DNA of 64,000 nt from Branchiostoma floridae (taxonomy: Eukaryota > Chordata > Leptocardii > Amphioxiformes > Branchiostomatidae): NCBI RefSeq assembly GCF_000003815.2, contig NW_023365742.1, positions 69,175 to 133,174 on the forward strand, read 5' to 3'. The position numbers and the translations under genes are program-made. A model generated the notes under the pieces. It did no database searches. It saw nothing but the letters and a program-made list of their open reading frames with translations, and was not told the DNA's origin. The first letter of the stretch is position 1, and each line of letters begins with the position of its first letter. Shown here in pieces: positions 1 to 12,639 of this stretch.

Positions 1-277
1 AAAATGCACAGCATGAAAGTACGCATTCACCATTCATACAGGTTGAAATATAAACGATATTATCAGTAACACTTTTTTTATTATAACACGCCTGCAATAA
101 CAGATTTCATTCTTGCTACCAAGATATACCGTTTCTGAATTCTTTTAGATTTTTTGTCAAATTCTCGTAGATATTTAGATAATAAGATAATTGCACTAAA
201 ATAAACGTTTTAGGCCAGTGCACACTCATCATTTATCACATTTTAAATCATTCATTATCTGTAAGTTAAATCCTCAC

Positions 278-3200
278 CTTGTGAGTCCGCGTCCCGAATA
301 CACAGAGTGGTAGTAGATGGAAGTTTCCTTGATGCCGATCCCATAGTAGTGGTACCTGGAAATGAAACATTATGGAGCGGGTTAATGACATTAAGGAGTG
401 ACTTCGCGGCTTCTGAGAGATAGGAATGTGTAACTATCATCATCTATATGCACACGCAGGCTTTTACTGGAACGTAGTGGCTGGCATATTGGCTGGAAGT
501 GCCTAAATGGTAATAACAAAAATCTTCTAAATTCTATCATTATGAGGGGATTTCTTTTACCACATCGCAACAGATTGTGATTCTAAAGACGTGAATTTAG
601 ACCTGACTTTTCCTCTAGTTTTAACGCCAACTGAACACAACGAAATAGATGTGAACATCAGGGGGAAATATTTCCATTGAAGATATATGAATGTCCGAAA
701 GAATCTGACACAGTAACAACTTGAGCGTCTGTGGCTCTTTCTTTCTTTCCAGAGTACGTGGCCAGGTGATCAGGGTCTGCACTTACGTAGAATCTAAAGG
801 TTCTGGCAATGGGTTCCAATCCCAAGCAGGCCCAATAACGTGCCCCTAAGACAGTCAATTATTCTTAACTCTACTCAGGCAAGTACCTAGCTTTCGGCAA
901 GGACGTTCTTGCGAAAGAGATGAAAAAGAAGAGGCCCGTGTTTAAAGATAGCCACACATCGAGCACGTAAAAACAAGTATTAAGTAAGAATTTAGGGGTC
1001 CTTCTCGGTGTGAGTGGATCAAACCCTTAATTCTGCTCTCATGCAGCTTGTACATAGTGTTACAGTAAAACGCTTGTGTGTTACGCATCGCTGTGGTATA
1101 CCGGCTAGCCATAACAAACAAACAAACAAACAAACAAGCAAAGAGCAGGCTTACTTTGATTGTCCTCTTGTTCCAAGCCGTCTTGTTGTCAATTTAGGGA
1201 ATTTTTGTCGAATAACCTTTGTCATGGAGCAGAAAAAGTAATTTCAATTGTTAGGAACTACAACGGGCAAGGAAACTGTAATAATCTAAAAGTATTTCAT
1301 TACGTTTGAAATTAACCGCTACCTGCAAAATATGCAACGAAGGATTTTTAAGGTGCATAATACAGCCTAGTGGAAACCTAAACATATCCGATAAACTCTT
1401 TTGATATCTGTATTAGAAGTAGTTCGGGGGGGGGGGGGGGCACAAATGCCTTACTGTCAAAAAATGTAAAACCGTGTACTCCAACATCGTTCCATTGCCA
1501 AAGGCGAAAAAAAGCATCAAAACATTCTACTGAAATATTATAATGTCATGCACAATATCTCTGAGCATTGAAATTTCATTTTATATTAAACCCGATAAGC
1601 GACAAAACACTTCTTTTGTCGCTACAGGTTTTCCAAAATGCACCAAACATTATCCTGAGATAAAATCGGGCCTTAATCAAAGTTTGTACATGTTTGCACC
1701 GATGTTTGTCATTAACCTCTATGATTCACCACTGCATTTTGGTTATTCAAAAAAGATTCAGCCAACATACATTACCCCACATGTTTTGTATAAATCTAGT
1801 AACGCACGATTTGTGCATTTGCCTCGTCATTTTAGGAGGCGATGACCCAATAATTTAAGAATTGTTAGATGACGCAAAGATTTAAAATTGTAAGAAGAAG
1901 CGTGCCTAAGCGGGTTTCCTCTGCTGTCCGTTATCCTTTAAGTTACAGATGACCTGCCATCCAGTCTGCCGTGGATTGGACGGCATCTCTTCGGGGCAGA
2001 AGAACCTTTCCACCGCTAGGGTAAACTTTGGCACCCGGTAGTAGTTTAATCAATGAACGGCACCATGTTGTAATCGCTATCGTTTGCCTTCTTTACTAAT
2101 AGTTGTGCAGTAACGTCGATGGTTTAAGCCTAACTTCTACATTACCAAGCAAGGCTCCCGACCACTAGCTGACTGAGGTCGGTGGATTAGTCTGAAAAGA
2201 GCCTATCATCATCAGTCGGCTGCGGAACAGTCAATTACAAGTTTCATCCACGGCTGACGGTCCGCGACCAGTGCAGCAATAGCGTCAGGGCACAAGTCAC
2301 CTTCCGCATCCCCCAGCAGGTTCTGTACGTAGGTCAGGTAGCTGGTCTTCGGGTAGCTGGTCTTCCTGGGCGACTTTTGCCGACGTTTGGAACCGGGTAA
2401 GGTACAGGCCATATGAGCAGTTCCTCTGTGGGCGTTTTATTTTGTTGATGGTGGGGCTGGGTGTTTGTTGCCTCGTATAACTGGGCGTTACTTACATGAT
2501 CGAGGCGTTTACTGTTCAGCTTAACTCTGTAGCACAACATGGGAAATGCATTTTTCTTGTTCACCATGTCGAGCGACAAAACCCAGGATTCACATCCGTA
2601 TGAGAGTACTTATATCATACACAAGTGACAATAAAAAAGCTTGATCTTGGTAGAGATGGGAATGATGGATTTCTCCTGATCTTTTGCTGTTTCTAAAAAG
2701 CAGTCCATGTAAGTGTCTTCCGTCCGATAAAGTCATTCTTACTGGGTACCATCATGGATCCGAGAGAAGAGGCCACGCCTATCTCTTAGCGCCGAACATG
2801 CGCCGAACATCTCTATAAGTTAATTACTCCCGACTGAGCCCCGAATGCTATATGACCTGCTCCCAACTACCCCGACCTCCAGCCGCAGACTGCCGAATCT
2901 CTCCTGACTGATCCCCAACCGATTTCTCACCCTCTGACGAACTGAAGTGGACGAATTGAATCGACTTTCAAAAGAGTGGTCATTTTCGCTTTCAATCAAA
3001 ATAATGGAATGTTAACATCGCCAAGAGATCAAATTCGGATAGTTAGCTTCAACACGACTTTTAAGGTTCTTTGTTTTTGGTCGGATGAAGGTGTAGACTG
3101 GGGTGATTCGCCCACGTTTTGGTAGTAGTCACTTCGAGAATGAGATCGCGTGGCATGATCGTCGACGTCAGTGCGTTGGGCTCAGGCCCAAGAGGTCCCG

Positions 3201-4760
3201 GTTTCGAACCCTGCCGTGTCACCGATCTTGGGAACGGCACTAAACACGACTTTCCCAACTTTACTCAGGTGAAAATGAGTACCTAGCTTCTAACGTCCCT
3301 CGGATAGGACGTTAGATAAAGACTGTGCCATAATAATCAACATAATGATCGTGGGCACTAAAGGAAGACAGTTTAGGCGTTGGTTGGTAACAAATTGGAA
3401 GTACGTCAGCAATGGTTATATTAGAATTTGACTGCTGACTCACTCAACACCAGCTGATCGCTAGTCCACTGAGCCGACCACCAGCCGACCTAGCTCCGAG
3501 CCGCCCCGACGTCGACCATGGTCGGGGGAAGGTCGGGAGCGATGTACATGTTCGGCTATGTGTAGGCTCTAATGTCTGTTTAACGGTCATGTATTATGAA
3601 CATGGCTGTAGCTTCTTATTTTTTTGTCCTCTCGGAAGTCGAACAAATATCCACAGATTGTTGCTGTCTGAAAACCGCATCACCGTCATACGGAGTACTT
3701 TTTCGTTTAAATCACTTACATTTTCAGAATCTTAACTAGTTTCTATTAAATATATAGAACTACTGTAAGAAACAATATGGCATATTTGAATGACAGATTA
3801 GTGCCATTTCTTCCGTTTGCCTCTGTTACTTCGGTTGCATCCAGAATTCAAGTTATATGATCAATTACTAAGGTACAAGGCGAGGCGTTTGTGACATATC
3901 TCTCAAAGAAAGAACATAAAAGAAAACAAAGCATCTCAAACATAACGTTAACATTCCAAGCACCAGACCTTTCCAAAACTTGCGGCTCCGGCTGGTGTGA
4001 ACTTCATTTTCTTGCAGAAGTCCAGGTAGTGCGTGTACAGGACACACCGCGGCAGACACACGCCCTCCGCCCGCTCGTAGTTCTCAGTCAGCCTGCGGAC
4101 AAACTAACGTTCAATATCTACCGAGAGAACAGATCGCCAACAAGAAATTTTGCCGGTAGATTCAACGTTTTTTTAGCTTTGAAATACATTTTTAAGGCGT
4201 TTCTCTGGTTTCATGCAACTACTTTCAGATAATATAAAACAGATCATAGACAACAGAGGGGGAGGGATGACGGAACAGAGATTCATGCAAGAAACAACGG
4301 GTTGGATTTTTATAAAACATAATCTTATCTCTGTATCTGTGACACTGATATAACGTTACATCGTTTATTTCATAACTTATTTTGCATGATGTAGTAGAGA
4401 GAGTTAGTGAAATATTCTATTCCAAAACTTCTTATTATGTCTAATACAACTAAAGCTGAATATACAAAAGGGACAAAACAAGAACGAACTAAGAGAAGAA
4501 AGAAAATTGTTAAACCATTAAAAGACGACAAAAAGAATCTACTTGCAAGCTTGTATTTATCCTTACATCATTGGGAAAGAAAACAGGTTGAAAGAAAGCT
4601 GTAGGAAAGCGACTGACCATCTGAGAGTAGCTGATATCTGGGACTGTTTGATCTCGGGCGCGGGCTCGGCTGGGTCGGTCTGCTCGCCGGGGGGAGTGAG
4701 GAATGTTTCCGGCATGTCTGAGGGAAACATCGGCTGGTAAAACAGCGGTCGCACATACAC
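278..4760 (-). CDS. RFX6: RFX6-like transcription factor, partial (4 internal exons)
   Basis: Four minus-strand exons, 5' to 3': 4760-4618, 4092-3969, 1216-1155 and 355-278 (143, 124, 62 and 78 nt). All junctions are GT-AG and the phases agree throughout (W split TG|G, K split AA|G). Exon 1 is an acidic, proline-rich stretch ending QISATLRW. Exon 2 encodes [16 protein letters not shown] and continues to AASFGK. Exon 3 runs from VIRQKFP to RRLGTRGQS. Exon 4 gives [10 protein letters not shown] and then [12 protein letters not shown]. Together they span the RFX winged-helix domain, which binds X-box DNA in the nucleus. YHSVYSG.GLTR with GIGIKE fits RFX6 better than RFX4, which I recall as YYDVMYSKKG. 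RFX6 in vertebrates directs endocrine pancreas and gut development; that role here is inference. The start codon, first exons and the dimerisation region are not seen; downstream exons lie before base 1. A four-copy-plus AAAC microsatellite (about 1112-1139) abuts the exon 3 donor. Confidence 0.92.
690..920 (+). repeat. SINE copy (tRNA-like head, shared 3' tail)
   Basis: A B-box-like GGTTCCAATCCC lies near 807. The copy ends with a tail of the form tactcaggcaagtacctagct. The same tail follows B-box-like sequences near 3207 and in the 43.7-43.9 kb copy, so these three look like one tRNA-derived SINE family. This copy sits in an intron of the RFX6-like gene. The outer boundary is approximate. 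Confidence 0.55.
1155..1216 (-). CDS. RFX6: RFX6-like exon: recognition helix and wing
   Basis: A 62 nt exon encoding [20 protein letters not shown] plus two bases of a lysine codon. [15 protein letters not shown], completed by the next exon, is the most conserved block of the RFX family. It is too short to stand out as an open reading frame and was found by reading the minus strand for the segment missing between the two flanking exons. Donor is GTAAGC; acceptor is AAAG. Confidence 0.93.
2205..2580 (-). pseudogene. LINE (non-LTR retrotransposon) ORF 3' fragment
   Basis: Two overlapping minus-strand frames resemble the C-terminal end of a LINE reverse transcriptase protein. One gives [17 protein letters not shown] and a GRPATRR basic motif. 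The shifted frame gives TYVQNLLGD, then [17 protein letters not shown] ending in SAAD and a stop. This order (RL..V.N..LY, RPGRP, then LADR..W) is typical of the tail of RTE-like and related LINEs. A small tandem duplication of ggtagctggtcttc near 2336-2363 accompanies the frame change. Dead fragment; clade uncertain. Confidence 0.6.
3130..3330 (+). repeat. SINE copy (tRNA-like head)
   Basis: An A-box-like segment (about 3151) and a good B box (ggtttcgaaccc, about 3203) lie on the plus strand. They are followed by ggaacggcac and a tail ending gagtacctagct. The same order occurs in the 43.7 kb copy, and the tail also occurs near 890. The 3' end runs into a short acgtccc/ggacgt inverted repeat. 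Boundaries approximate. Confidence 0.65.
3969..4092 (-). CDS. RFX6: RFX6-like exon: first half of the RFX DNA-binding domain
   Basis: The acceptor reads CCGCAG on the minus strand and the donor is AAG|GTCTGG, a non-optimal GT site. The 124 nt encode 41 codons plus one leading base, with the signature EGVCLPRC...LYTHYLDFC. It ends exactly at FGK, the point where the next exon resumes with VIRQKFP. Codon use is GC-rich compared with the AT-rich flanks, as expected of a conserved exon. Confidence 0.92.
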
Positions 4761-4879
4761 CTGAGGGTGCTACAGACAGCATAAACTACTAACAGGGATG
4801 CACGACAACCTTTGCCGATACAGGACAGCTGAATATCGTACAACAAATCCGAGACTGTCCCAACATGTTCACAACAAGG

Positions 4880-5290
4880 GCACAAGATCGGTAGCATGAC
4901 AGGAAAGAACCCAGGACCTTTGGCTTCTAAGTGAATTACCCCTCAGCAACAAATATTTTCTTTTGCTTTTACTTTTATACAAGTTTTATAATATTCTATA
5001 TACATAGATCACATGGGACCGGTGAGGAGAGGTGAGTGAGATCACATATACAGACTATAATGCAACTTGCGCTGTGAATACCTGACGCAAATATCTGACG
5101 TAAACATGATTGTTTTCTTCAGAGAAACCTACATATTTTCGGGGCTAAGATGCATTTCCTAAAGGCGCAAGATCGGTAGCATTACAGGATTAGAACCCAG
5201 GACCTTTGGGTTCTGCGTCAAATACCCGTCAGTAACACCACACGACCACTGTGTTGTAATTTCTATTGTTACATGTTCGTCATGTAATTT
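4880..5290 (-). repeat. Pair of related tRNA-like repeat pieces
   Basis: Two similar segments (about 4878-4950 and 5160-5260) share gcgcaagatcggtagcat and gaacccaggacctttgg. On the minus strand they contain GGTCCTGGGTTCTAATCC, close to a B box, and an upstream segment that could be an A box. They look like two copies of a tRNA-derived SINE head in direct orientation. Confidence 0.5.
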
Positions 5291-5662
5291 TATACACTTC
5301 CACAAGGAAACATCCATGCGCATAGAGCGCGTCATAGTACAATATTCATCCAATGTTTCAGATAACTACGTCAAAGTTTGCATTTGCTGCAGCTGCATAC
5401 AGGTAAACCAGTTACATCTTAATAACCGGGCTGAAAATATCACTAATCCAATACAACAAAAGTGGTTAATTGGAGATGACTGTAATAGAACAGTCACAAG
5501 GTAATTTTAGTCAGACCTAGAAAAAAAAATTTTATTTGCTTTTGGCACTGCACTCAAGTTTTGTAACTTATATGAACAGTGCCACATGCAATTACAAACA
5601 GAAGGTAAAGGTAGTATTTTACCTCCCCGATCGACGTACCCGTTTCTACACCTGGGCACAAC

Positions 5663-5740
5663 GTCGGGGGCACGGCGGGGATCGAACTCAGGACCTATAG
5701 ATTCTTAGCCGAACGCTCTACCAGTTACGCCACGCCCGAC
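5663..5740 (-). repeat. tRNA-like sequence, head of a SINE
   Basis: On the minus strand this 78-base stretch starts GTCGGGC and ends CCCCCGAC, so the ends can pair. It holds an A-box-like TGGCGTAACTGG and a consensus B box GAGTTCGATCCC. The anticodon arm does not form cleanly, so I call it a tRNA-derived repeat rather than a working tRNA gene. No CCA and no poly-T terminator directly after the 3' end. Confidence 0.6.
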
Positions 5741-5744
5741 AAAA

Positions 5745-8112
5745 GTGTTGTGTTCCGGTTGCCGACCAAAAGCCAGCCCGAGGCCTGTCTTGGTCAGCTA
5801 GAGCTGGTCTCAAAGGACATCAAATTTTCGATTTTCGACGCTATTCACGTGACGACATTCCAAACAGACGTCTTCTCTTTCACATCCAGTGGAACGCTTT
5901 GAGCAGTTGATGTCCGAATACAGTAGATATTGTTTCTTCTTCTGTTCATTCATACACTTACCCTTGTACCATGTATATCTGTATCATCACAATAAGATGT
6001 TGAAAAAAACAGTGCCTGATGCATTTCAGTTTTACATTACTGATGTGCATTTGTTGGATTACTAGTACTTCGGTCGAGTTTTTAAAGAATTGGGAATAAA
6101 TAGTATCCCTACTTACCGACCTTATTTTTTTCAAGGCTGTAACCGCAAACACAGCATTTTTGCTAGACCTGAAATTTAATGAGTTATTTGTATGGACTGA
6201 TGTCTCATGAAATGAGTCAATGCAAAAGCTAACGAAGTTAGACCATTTCACAACCATGCAAAACTTGCAAAGATTATGTTTTGTTGGGATTTGGAAGAGA
6301 ATGTCAATATACTTTTTGAGAGCGCCACTTTAGTTTTTTTGGCGACAAATACGTAATAGCAAAATCTATCATAGAAAAAGAAGTGAAAATGTGCTATTCC
6401 AACTGTTTAAAATTATACCCCTATAAAGCATTTTGTATGTCTATCTTTGATTACATGCATTTTTTAATATCACAAATGACTTCAAATCACCTGGCTCCAG
6501 TGGGCCACCTACAAGTTTTTTTAAAGATAGATATAAGAAAGATCTAATAACCATTTTCGTTATACTATATGCTATTAAATACACTAAACTAGCTATATGC
6601 CAGGAGCGTTCATCATCACCATGGCTTCCAGAATAATGTCAGCCAAAGCAAGTAAACAAAACATCTGGATCCAACTACATTTGTACATTTAACACGTGGA
6701 TTTTGTTCTAATTTATGGAATATCGAGCAGCCAAAAAAAGTAAGTTGAAACGGTTGCCCCGGTAGTATCCTAAATTGCCTTAAATATACGTTCGTTTGTT
6801 AGTTAAAGTCCTTCCCGGACCAGATGTCGTATAGGGCGACGCCCATTTCCCTTTCTGTAGCCAATGGGCCACACAGCTTTGTACAATCACTACAGCAGGG
6901 GGCTAGTTCGCTTATTCTTATAGCGGCGGGTGAGTTCAATCCACTTGATTAAATGCTGAGTGCTAAGCAGAGACGGCAGCATGCCCCAGTTCGGTATGAT
7001 TCGGCCGAACTCACGATACAAGGCGAACACCCAACTAACATGACCGGTGCACCGGTTCCACTGGCTCTTGATTTCTTTCAGTAAGTGAGCCAACCTGAAG
7101 ACTTTACAAGATACAGGTTCTAGCACGATAGGAATACTTGCTAATCGCTACATAAGGGGGTGGGGTGCCCTAACATTGACGCGCTCTAACAATTATCATA
7201 GTTTTAGTAGCACCGAATCATTGCGGTCACCGATCGCTGCGTATTGGCGGCTCGTGCCTCTAAATATATGAACTCTACATGTACCAAGCAGTCACAAAAT
7301 TATCATACACATAAGAAATAAAGCTTTACAAAACGTTACAACTATGGGTCTTCAATTGCCTGTTGAGTAGAAAACTGACCATAGAAAAACAACCTAAACA
7401 TCACCGCCGTTCTTTTCGTGCGGGAGTGTGGTCGTGATGGTGGCAGACGAGCGAACGCTCCAAAGAGTTGTTACAGTGCAACATATGATTCGTGCCGTCT
7501 ATAAAAATGAAACTTTATAGAGAGACGTCGAAGATACACCCTGACAAATAGACAGAGTTTTGTTGAAATTGGCAATGTTGTTTTGCTGTGATATCATTCG
7601 CTGGTTTTGATAGGCTGCCCATTTCCTATGAAAACATCAACTAGGTCGGCTAGATACAGCCCCCCGCCGTAAGACGAGAAATACACACAGTCACAATTTT
7701 ACAGCCAAAAGAAAGCTAAAATGTCATAGAATTACATTCTTATTTCTGTTTACTTAAATTCATCACCAACTTCTGAATATAGCAAAATAACAAAAGCGTG
7801 TTAACTTAGGCAAACTGTCTGGTGTAGCACAAAATCGGAAGGTACTTTAACAAAAACGTCTCACAGCGTTTGCTTGTAATGCGGAACAGTATAAATGCAT
7901 TCCTTGTCCAAAAATGTTCTTTAAAGTAATATTTTTACAGATTCATAAATGAAAGCCTGACCACTTGGCGACTAGCGACGGGGCGCCGTGAGTTCGAGCG
8001 CGTGGAAAAGGCGTCATCCAGCAAATGCTATTTCTGCAATAATGTTCGGCACGTAGAGTCCCTAGAAGAATATTCTTGTATCTTAATACAAATGATATTC
8101 TATATACATATA
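5745..8112. other. Non-coding stretch upstream of the RFX6-like exons
   Basis: No gene recognised. The 78-codon minus frame at 6890-7126 overlaps a mobile-looking segment (about 6780-7140) with a gtgtggcccattgg core, but I cannot name the family. First exons of the RFX6-like gene could lie here or in the gap that follows; I could not find them. Confidence 0.4.
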
Positions 8113-9099
8113 NNNNNNNNNNNNNNNNNNNNNNNNNNNNNNNNNNNNNNNNNNNNNNNNNNNNNNNNNNNNNNNNNNNNNNNNNNNNNNNNNNNNNNNN
8201 NNNNNNNNNNNNNNNNNNNNNNNNNNNNNNNNNNNNNNNNNNNNNNNNNNNNNNNNNNNNNNNNNNNNNNNNNNNNNNNNNNNNNNNNNNNNNNNNNNNN
8301 NNNNNNNNNNNNNNNNNNNNNNNNNNNNNNNNNNNNNNNNNNNNNNNNNNNNNNNNNNNNNNNNNNNNNNNNNNNNNNNNNNNNNNNNNNNNNNNNNNNN
8401 NNNNNNNNNNNNNNNNNNNNNNNNNNNNNNNNNNNNNNNNNNNNNNNNNNNNNNNNNNNNNNNNNNNNNNNNNNNNNNNNNNNNNNNNNNNNNNNNNNNN
8501 NNNNNNNNNNNNNNNNNNNNNNNNNNNNNNNNNNNNNNNNNNNNNNNNNNNNNNNNNNNNNNNNNNNNNNNNNNNNNNNNNNNNNNNNNNNNNNNNNNNN
8601 NNNNNNNNNNNNNNNNNNNNNNNNNNNNNNNNNNNNNNNNNNNNNNNNNNNNNNNNNNNNNNNNNNNNNNNNNNNNNNNNNNNNNNNNNNNNNNNNNNNN
8701 NNNNNNNNNNNNNNNNNNNNNNNNNNNNNNNNNNNNNNNNNNNNNNNNNNNNNNNNNNNNNNNNNNNNNNNNNNNNNNNNNNNNNNNNNNNNNNNNNNNN
8801 NNNNNNNNNNNNNNNNNNNNNNNNNNNNNNNNNNNNNNNNNNNNNNNNNNNNNNNNNNNNNNNNNNNNNNNNNNNNNNNNNNNNNNNNNNNNNNNNNNNN
8901 NNNNNNNNNNNNNNNNNNNNNNNNNNNNNNNNNNNNNNNNNNNNNNNNNNNNNNNNNNNNNNNNNNNNNNNNNNNNNNNNNNNNNNNNNNNNNNNNNNNN
9001 NNNNNNNNNNNNNNNNNNNNNNNNNNNNNNNNNNNNNNNNNNNNNNNNNNNNNNNNNNNNNNNNNNNNNNNNNNNNNNNNNNNNNNNNNNNNNNNNNNN
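8113..9099. other. Assembly gap (987 N)
   Basis: Unsequenced run. Long reading frames crossing it are artefacts of N translation. It may hide 5' exons of the RFX6-like gene. Confidence 0.99.
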
Positions 9100-10470
9100 G
9101 AAACCTGCATATTATGGGGACTATTCTAGTAATTATTTTACATCATTAGCAGACTTCTATGGTTAAATTGTAGTTTAACAGCACAACTGTTAGCTTAGCC
9201 TACTGGGGTGCAAGTATCGGGCAGCAATCACTTCTACCGTACTGCCGTATCAGCGTGGCACCACTTAGCCCAAATCTAGGGTTTGACAACCATTTCGAGA
9301 TAAGCCCAACCTAGCAGGCTCCACACACACACACACACACACACCGCTAACTACCAAAAATCAATCAAACTACAACGGTTTGATCCTATATATATATATA
9401 CTACTTGTATCAATACTGCAGAATAGCATTTTGGGGTAAGCGTTTTTATGGGGTGCGTATTTTGTTATTATTTTTTATGACACATGTGAATGTAAGAAGT
9501 GTCTCACCTGAATTATGTGGTCCTGGTGTTAGTCTGACGACTTCCTCTTTGTCTCACCTGTAAGCGATCATTCCGTACAGGTGTGAAGAGGAGAAAGGTG
9601 AGCGGAGGTGCGTGTGGGTGTGTGCCGCAGGTAATGCCGCGAACAATGGCCCGATAATCGCAGGATGACAAAATAAGCTTGACTCGCGCAATCCTGATGT
9701 CAACTGCTGTTAGCACAGCGAGGTGGACAGAGTGCCGAGCGAACACGGCAAAACAATTATTACCTGTCACACTGTTTATCATGGCCCCACGTGACGGAGA
9801 ATTGAAAACGCAATAGGTAATGGATTAGGCTGACCCTTTAAGTAAAGTACGATAACCGGTGAAAAGGTAATCTACAAATCGCCTGCCACGCCTCGACACT
9901 TGGTACACAACAGAAACATAGAAAAGAGGCGACCTCTCTAATGGTCGAGCTATGAGTTCCCAATATCACAACAGCACTCAGTATTGAAGAGGAAGGCAAA
10001 CAGCTGGGAATGGAAGTTAAACAGGAACAATCATGTGTTGATTTACTTCTCCATTTCAATAGTCCATCAAAAGCACATCAGAAAGAGATAGGTTTGTGGC
10101 CATGGCAGGTCTGGTCGTTCCAACAACAATAGGGGGAAATCACGACAGTAAGAACGTTAGAGGACGTTTGAACGGACACCGCTGATTCGCAAGTTTTCTG
10201 GTTCGATCAAGAATATGTAAACTCATGGCTCTCATCGTATATTAAGAAACAACGCTGTAGGACACTCATTATAAAGGGGATATTTTCATTCGTCGGTAGT
10301 CTTCAGCATCTGTTGAACGATGCGTCAAAGATACTTTAAAGTTCTTGTTTTTCATCAGTGAACAGCATTTGGTGTTATACTAGTACATCTTTCTACACAA
10401 TTGCCATCTAGCGGCTTTGGGTTACGTTGCATCTTCATGTTGATACGGGAAAACGTGGAAAAATGATACG
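9100..10470. other. Non-coding stretch after the gap
   Basis: Contains a CA microsatellite (about 9323-9344) and a short TA run (about 9388-9402). The 89-codon minus frame at 9513-9782 has no family signature that I recognise. Confidence 0.4.
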
Positions 10471-11330
10471 CAAACTAGAAAGGCCGACATTTGCTTGAGA
10501 GCAAATACAGCATATTTCAGCCATCTCCCTCCTCATGTAACAATAGACTGTTCCAAAATCACTCATGTGCAAAAATGGAACACTTCTGCTTAAAATGACT
10601 TCTAACTACTAATCACACTTATGAGCAAAAATGAATCTTACAAAAACCCCTTCAAGAATGGACTCAAAAAAATAGACGACTCCAAAAACACTTCCGCTAA
10701 GAAATGGAATTTGGAATCATCAGCCGTCCAAAACCATATTTGCAAAAAATCCCCCCTCTGTGCAAGAATCGACTCTTCCTGTTATACCCCTATGTAAAGT
10801 GGAGCGATCCAAAAATATATCAGCTAAAATAGTCAGCGAAGTCCACAAAATGAATTTTAAAAAAATACCCCCTTCGTCGAAGAATGGAATCTCCCAGCTC
10901 ACCCTGTTTGAAATTGCACAATAGACAAGTCCAGAAATACTCACAGTACATGGCCTTTGTATAAGAAGCAACCCAGTCCAAAACTGAATTTAAAAAAAGT
11001 CCCCCGTGCATGAATGGGCTCTTCCAGATAAAACAAGGCTTGCTGATTGGCTGCCGAATCCTCCTCATGTACAGTCTTCAGGTGGGGGTAAACTTCCATT
11101 TAACAAATGGAATTCGGAATCATCACCCATGTCCAAAACTGATTTTTTTTTAAATCCCCCCCTATGTGCAAAAATGGACTGTCCCAGTAGTAGTCTTATG
11201 TCAAGTGGATCAGTGCGAAAACACTTCCGCTAAAAAAAACATTGGCATTATCACCAAAGTCTAAAAGTAAATTTTAAAATACACCCCCTGTCCAACAATG
11301 GACTCTTCCAGCAAAATAAGCTCGCTCATT
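10470..11330. repeat. Degenerate tandem/dispersed repeat block
   Basis: Phrases such as aaatggactcttcca, ccaaaactgaattttaaaa and tccccccctatgtgcaaaaatgg recur about every 150-170 bases with many changes, so this looks like an old degenerate array. Its left end (about 10480-10520, gccgacatttgcttgagagcaaatacagcatat) recurs at about 23270-23310, showing that the family is dispersed. Confidence 0.55.
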
Positions 11331-11900
11331 GGCTGGCCATTAATTGGATTCACCTTGTCCACCAACCACCTGGATGTCTATGGACTAGGTAGGTAGGTAG
11401 ATAATTGGATCTACCTGGCACACCTGTGGCCCTGACACACCAGAATGACCTAGAGGTCGTTGACCTCGGCACTCCAACCTTACCTATCCTAAACTCTCCC
11501 ACAAAAACCTCCTTAAGGAGCCATTTTGAAGTGATTTATACTACATATTATACATGGATCCTTTGAATAAGTATCTAGGGCACCTCTGTGCCAAATTTCA
11601 GGTCATTTGGATGTAATACCATGGTACAGGGGGCCAAAATATACAGTCTTGGTCCAAAAGTTGCAATAAAACCTCAATAAAATCATTTAAGGAGCAGATA
11701 TGAAAAAAATAAAAAAAACACATTTGGGTATTGGCCCACTCTACCCTTGTGCCAAATTTCAAGTCATTTGGTCCAGAAACGGCGGAGATGAATCGCTTTG
11801 AAAATTTGACAGGAGAAAGAAAGAAAGAAAGAAAGAAACATTACGAATACAATATATTTCACCATACCTATGGTATGGCTGAAATATAATAAATAAATAA
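11330..11900. repeat. Dispersed repeat with AAAG microsatellite and terminal hairpin
   Basis: Two similar segments (ccaaatttcaggtcatttgg near 11591 and ccaaatttcaagtcatttgg near 11753) lie in direct orientation. They are followed by an AAAG run (about 11815-11838) and a hairpin ccatacctatggtatgg near 11862-11878. It looks like a transposable-element tail; family not identified. Confidence 0.45.
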
Positions 11901-12029
11901 ACTTATACCTAATGATAATAAGAAAATTGTCCGATACATGTATCACGGTCCATAGTCCGCAAATCTTTCAATCTACCGTATCCTTTTCCTGCAAGTCGTC
12001 AATGAAACAGCACATCGTGCATCCTCCAG

Positions 12030-12625
12030 ATGTACACAGACAGTGATCTCCAGTCTCAGGTCACTCTGGACATCATCAGTTTGTGGGAGGAAGCTTGTCT
12101 AGTGATCCTTTTTGCGCTATTTCAACAGGTTACAGAAATCTTTCATGTCTTAGCATCATGTTGTTTAGTAATCTGTTTACTACCAAGGGTTTGTGTCATC
12201 ATGACATGGGCATGAAAACCTCACAGTTTGAAACTGTCTTCTAACACTGAGGATCTGGATCAATAATGACCAATAATCACCAATGCACTTAACATTGATA
12301 TGCAAATTCAATCCTTCTTTCAAATCTGACTTCTTTTTGTTATGTTTCCTGTGTTATCTCACATTAAGGTTAAACTTTTGATTCACTCGTTTGGCAGTAT
12401 GATTGTTATTTTAAGTCTGTTTCGTACAATCTTTATGTTTTTTGTTACTTTTCACTTAAAAGTAATTTGGTTTTATAGAATTTTATGTACTATTATGTCA
12501 TTGAAGTTAACTTAGTTTTGTTGAACTTAATGTACGACTAATGTTTGGGGTTCTCCCCCAGGTGGCTTTGAAAAACGCCGCCAGGCGATATGCTTTCACC
12601 CTAAATAAAGAATAAATAATCACTT
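12030..12625 (+). repeat. Probable LINE 3' end
   Basis: A short stop-rich stretch ends with gccgccaggcgatatgctttcaccctaaataaagaataaat. The short AT-rich terminal repeat after a small palindrome is what many CR1/L2-like LINE 3' ends look like. No intact protein remains. Confidence 0.4.
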
Positions 12626-12639
12626 GCATGTAAAATCGC

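Larger units (their letters stand above)
361..3960. other. RFX6-like introns
   Basis: Apart from the 62 nt exon at 1155-1216, two SINE copies and a LINE 3' fragment at about 2205-2580, I see no coding signal. There is an AAAC microsatellite at about 1112-1139 and a run of G near 1427-1440. The plus-strand 100-codon frame at 1543-1845 has no recognisable motif and is AT-rich. Confidence 0.6.

Noticed and set aside
1890-1925. Candidate RFX exon (TRLGT-like reading on the minus strand)
   Set aside because: Only five residues fit; the true exon with VIRQKFP and RRLGTRGQS was found at 1155-1216 with correct phases.
5663-5740. Functional tRNA gene
   Set aside because: A and B boxes are present but the anticodon arm is not well formed and related pieces recur, so a SINE head is more likely.
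8002-9149. Three 330-375 codon frames
   Set aside because: Created by translating the N gap.
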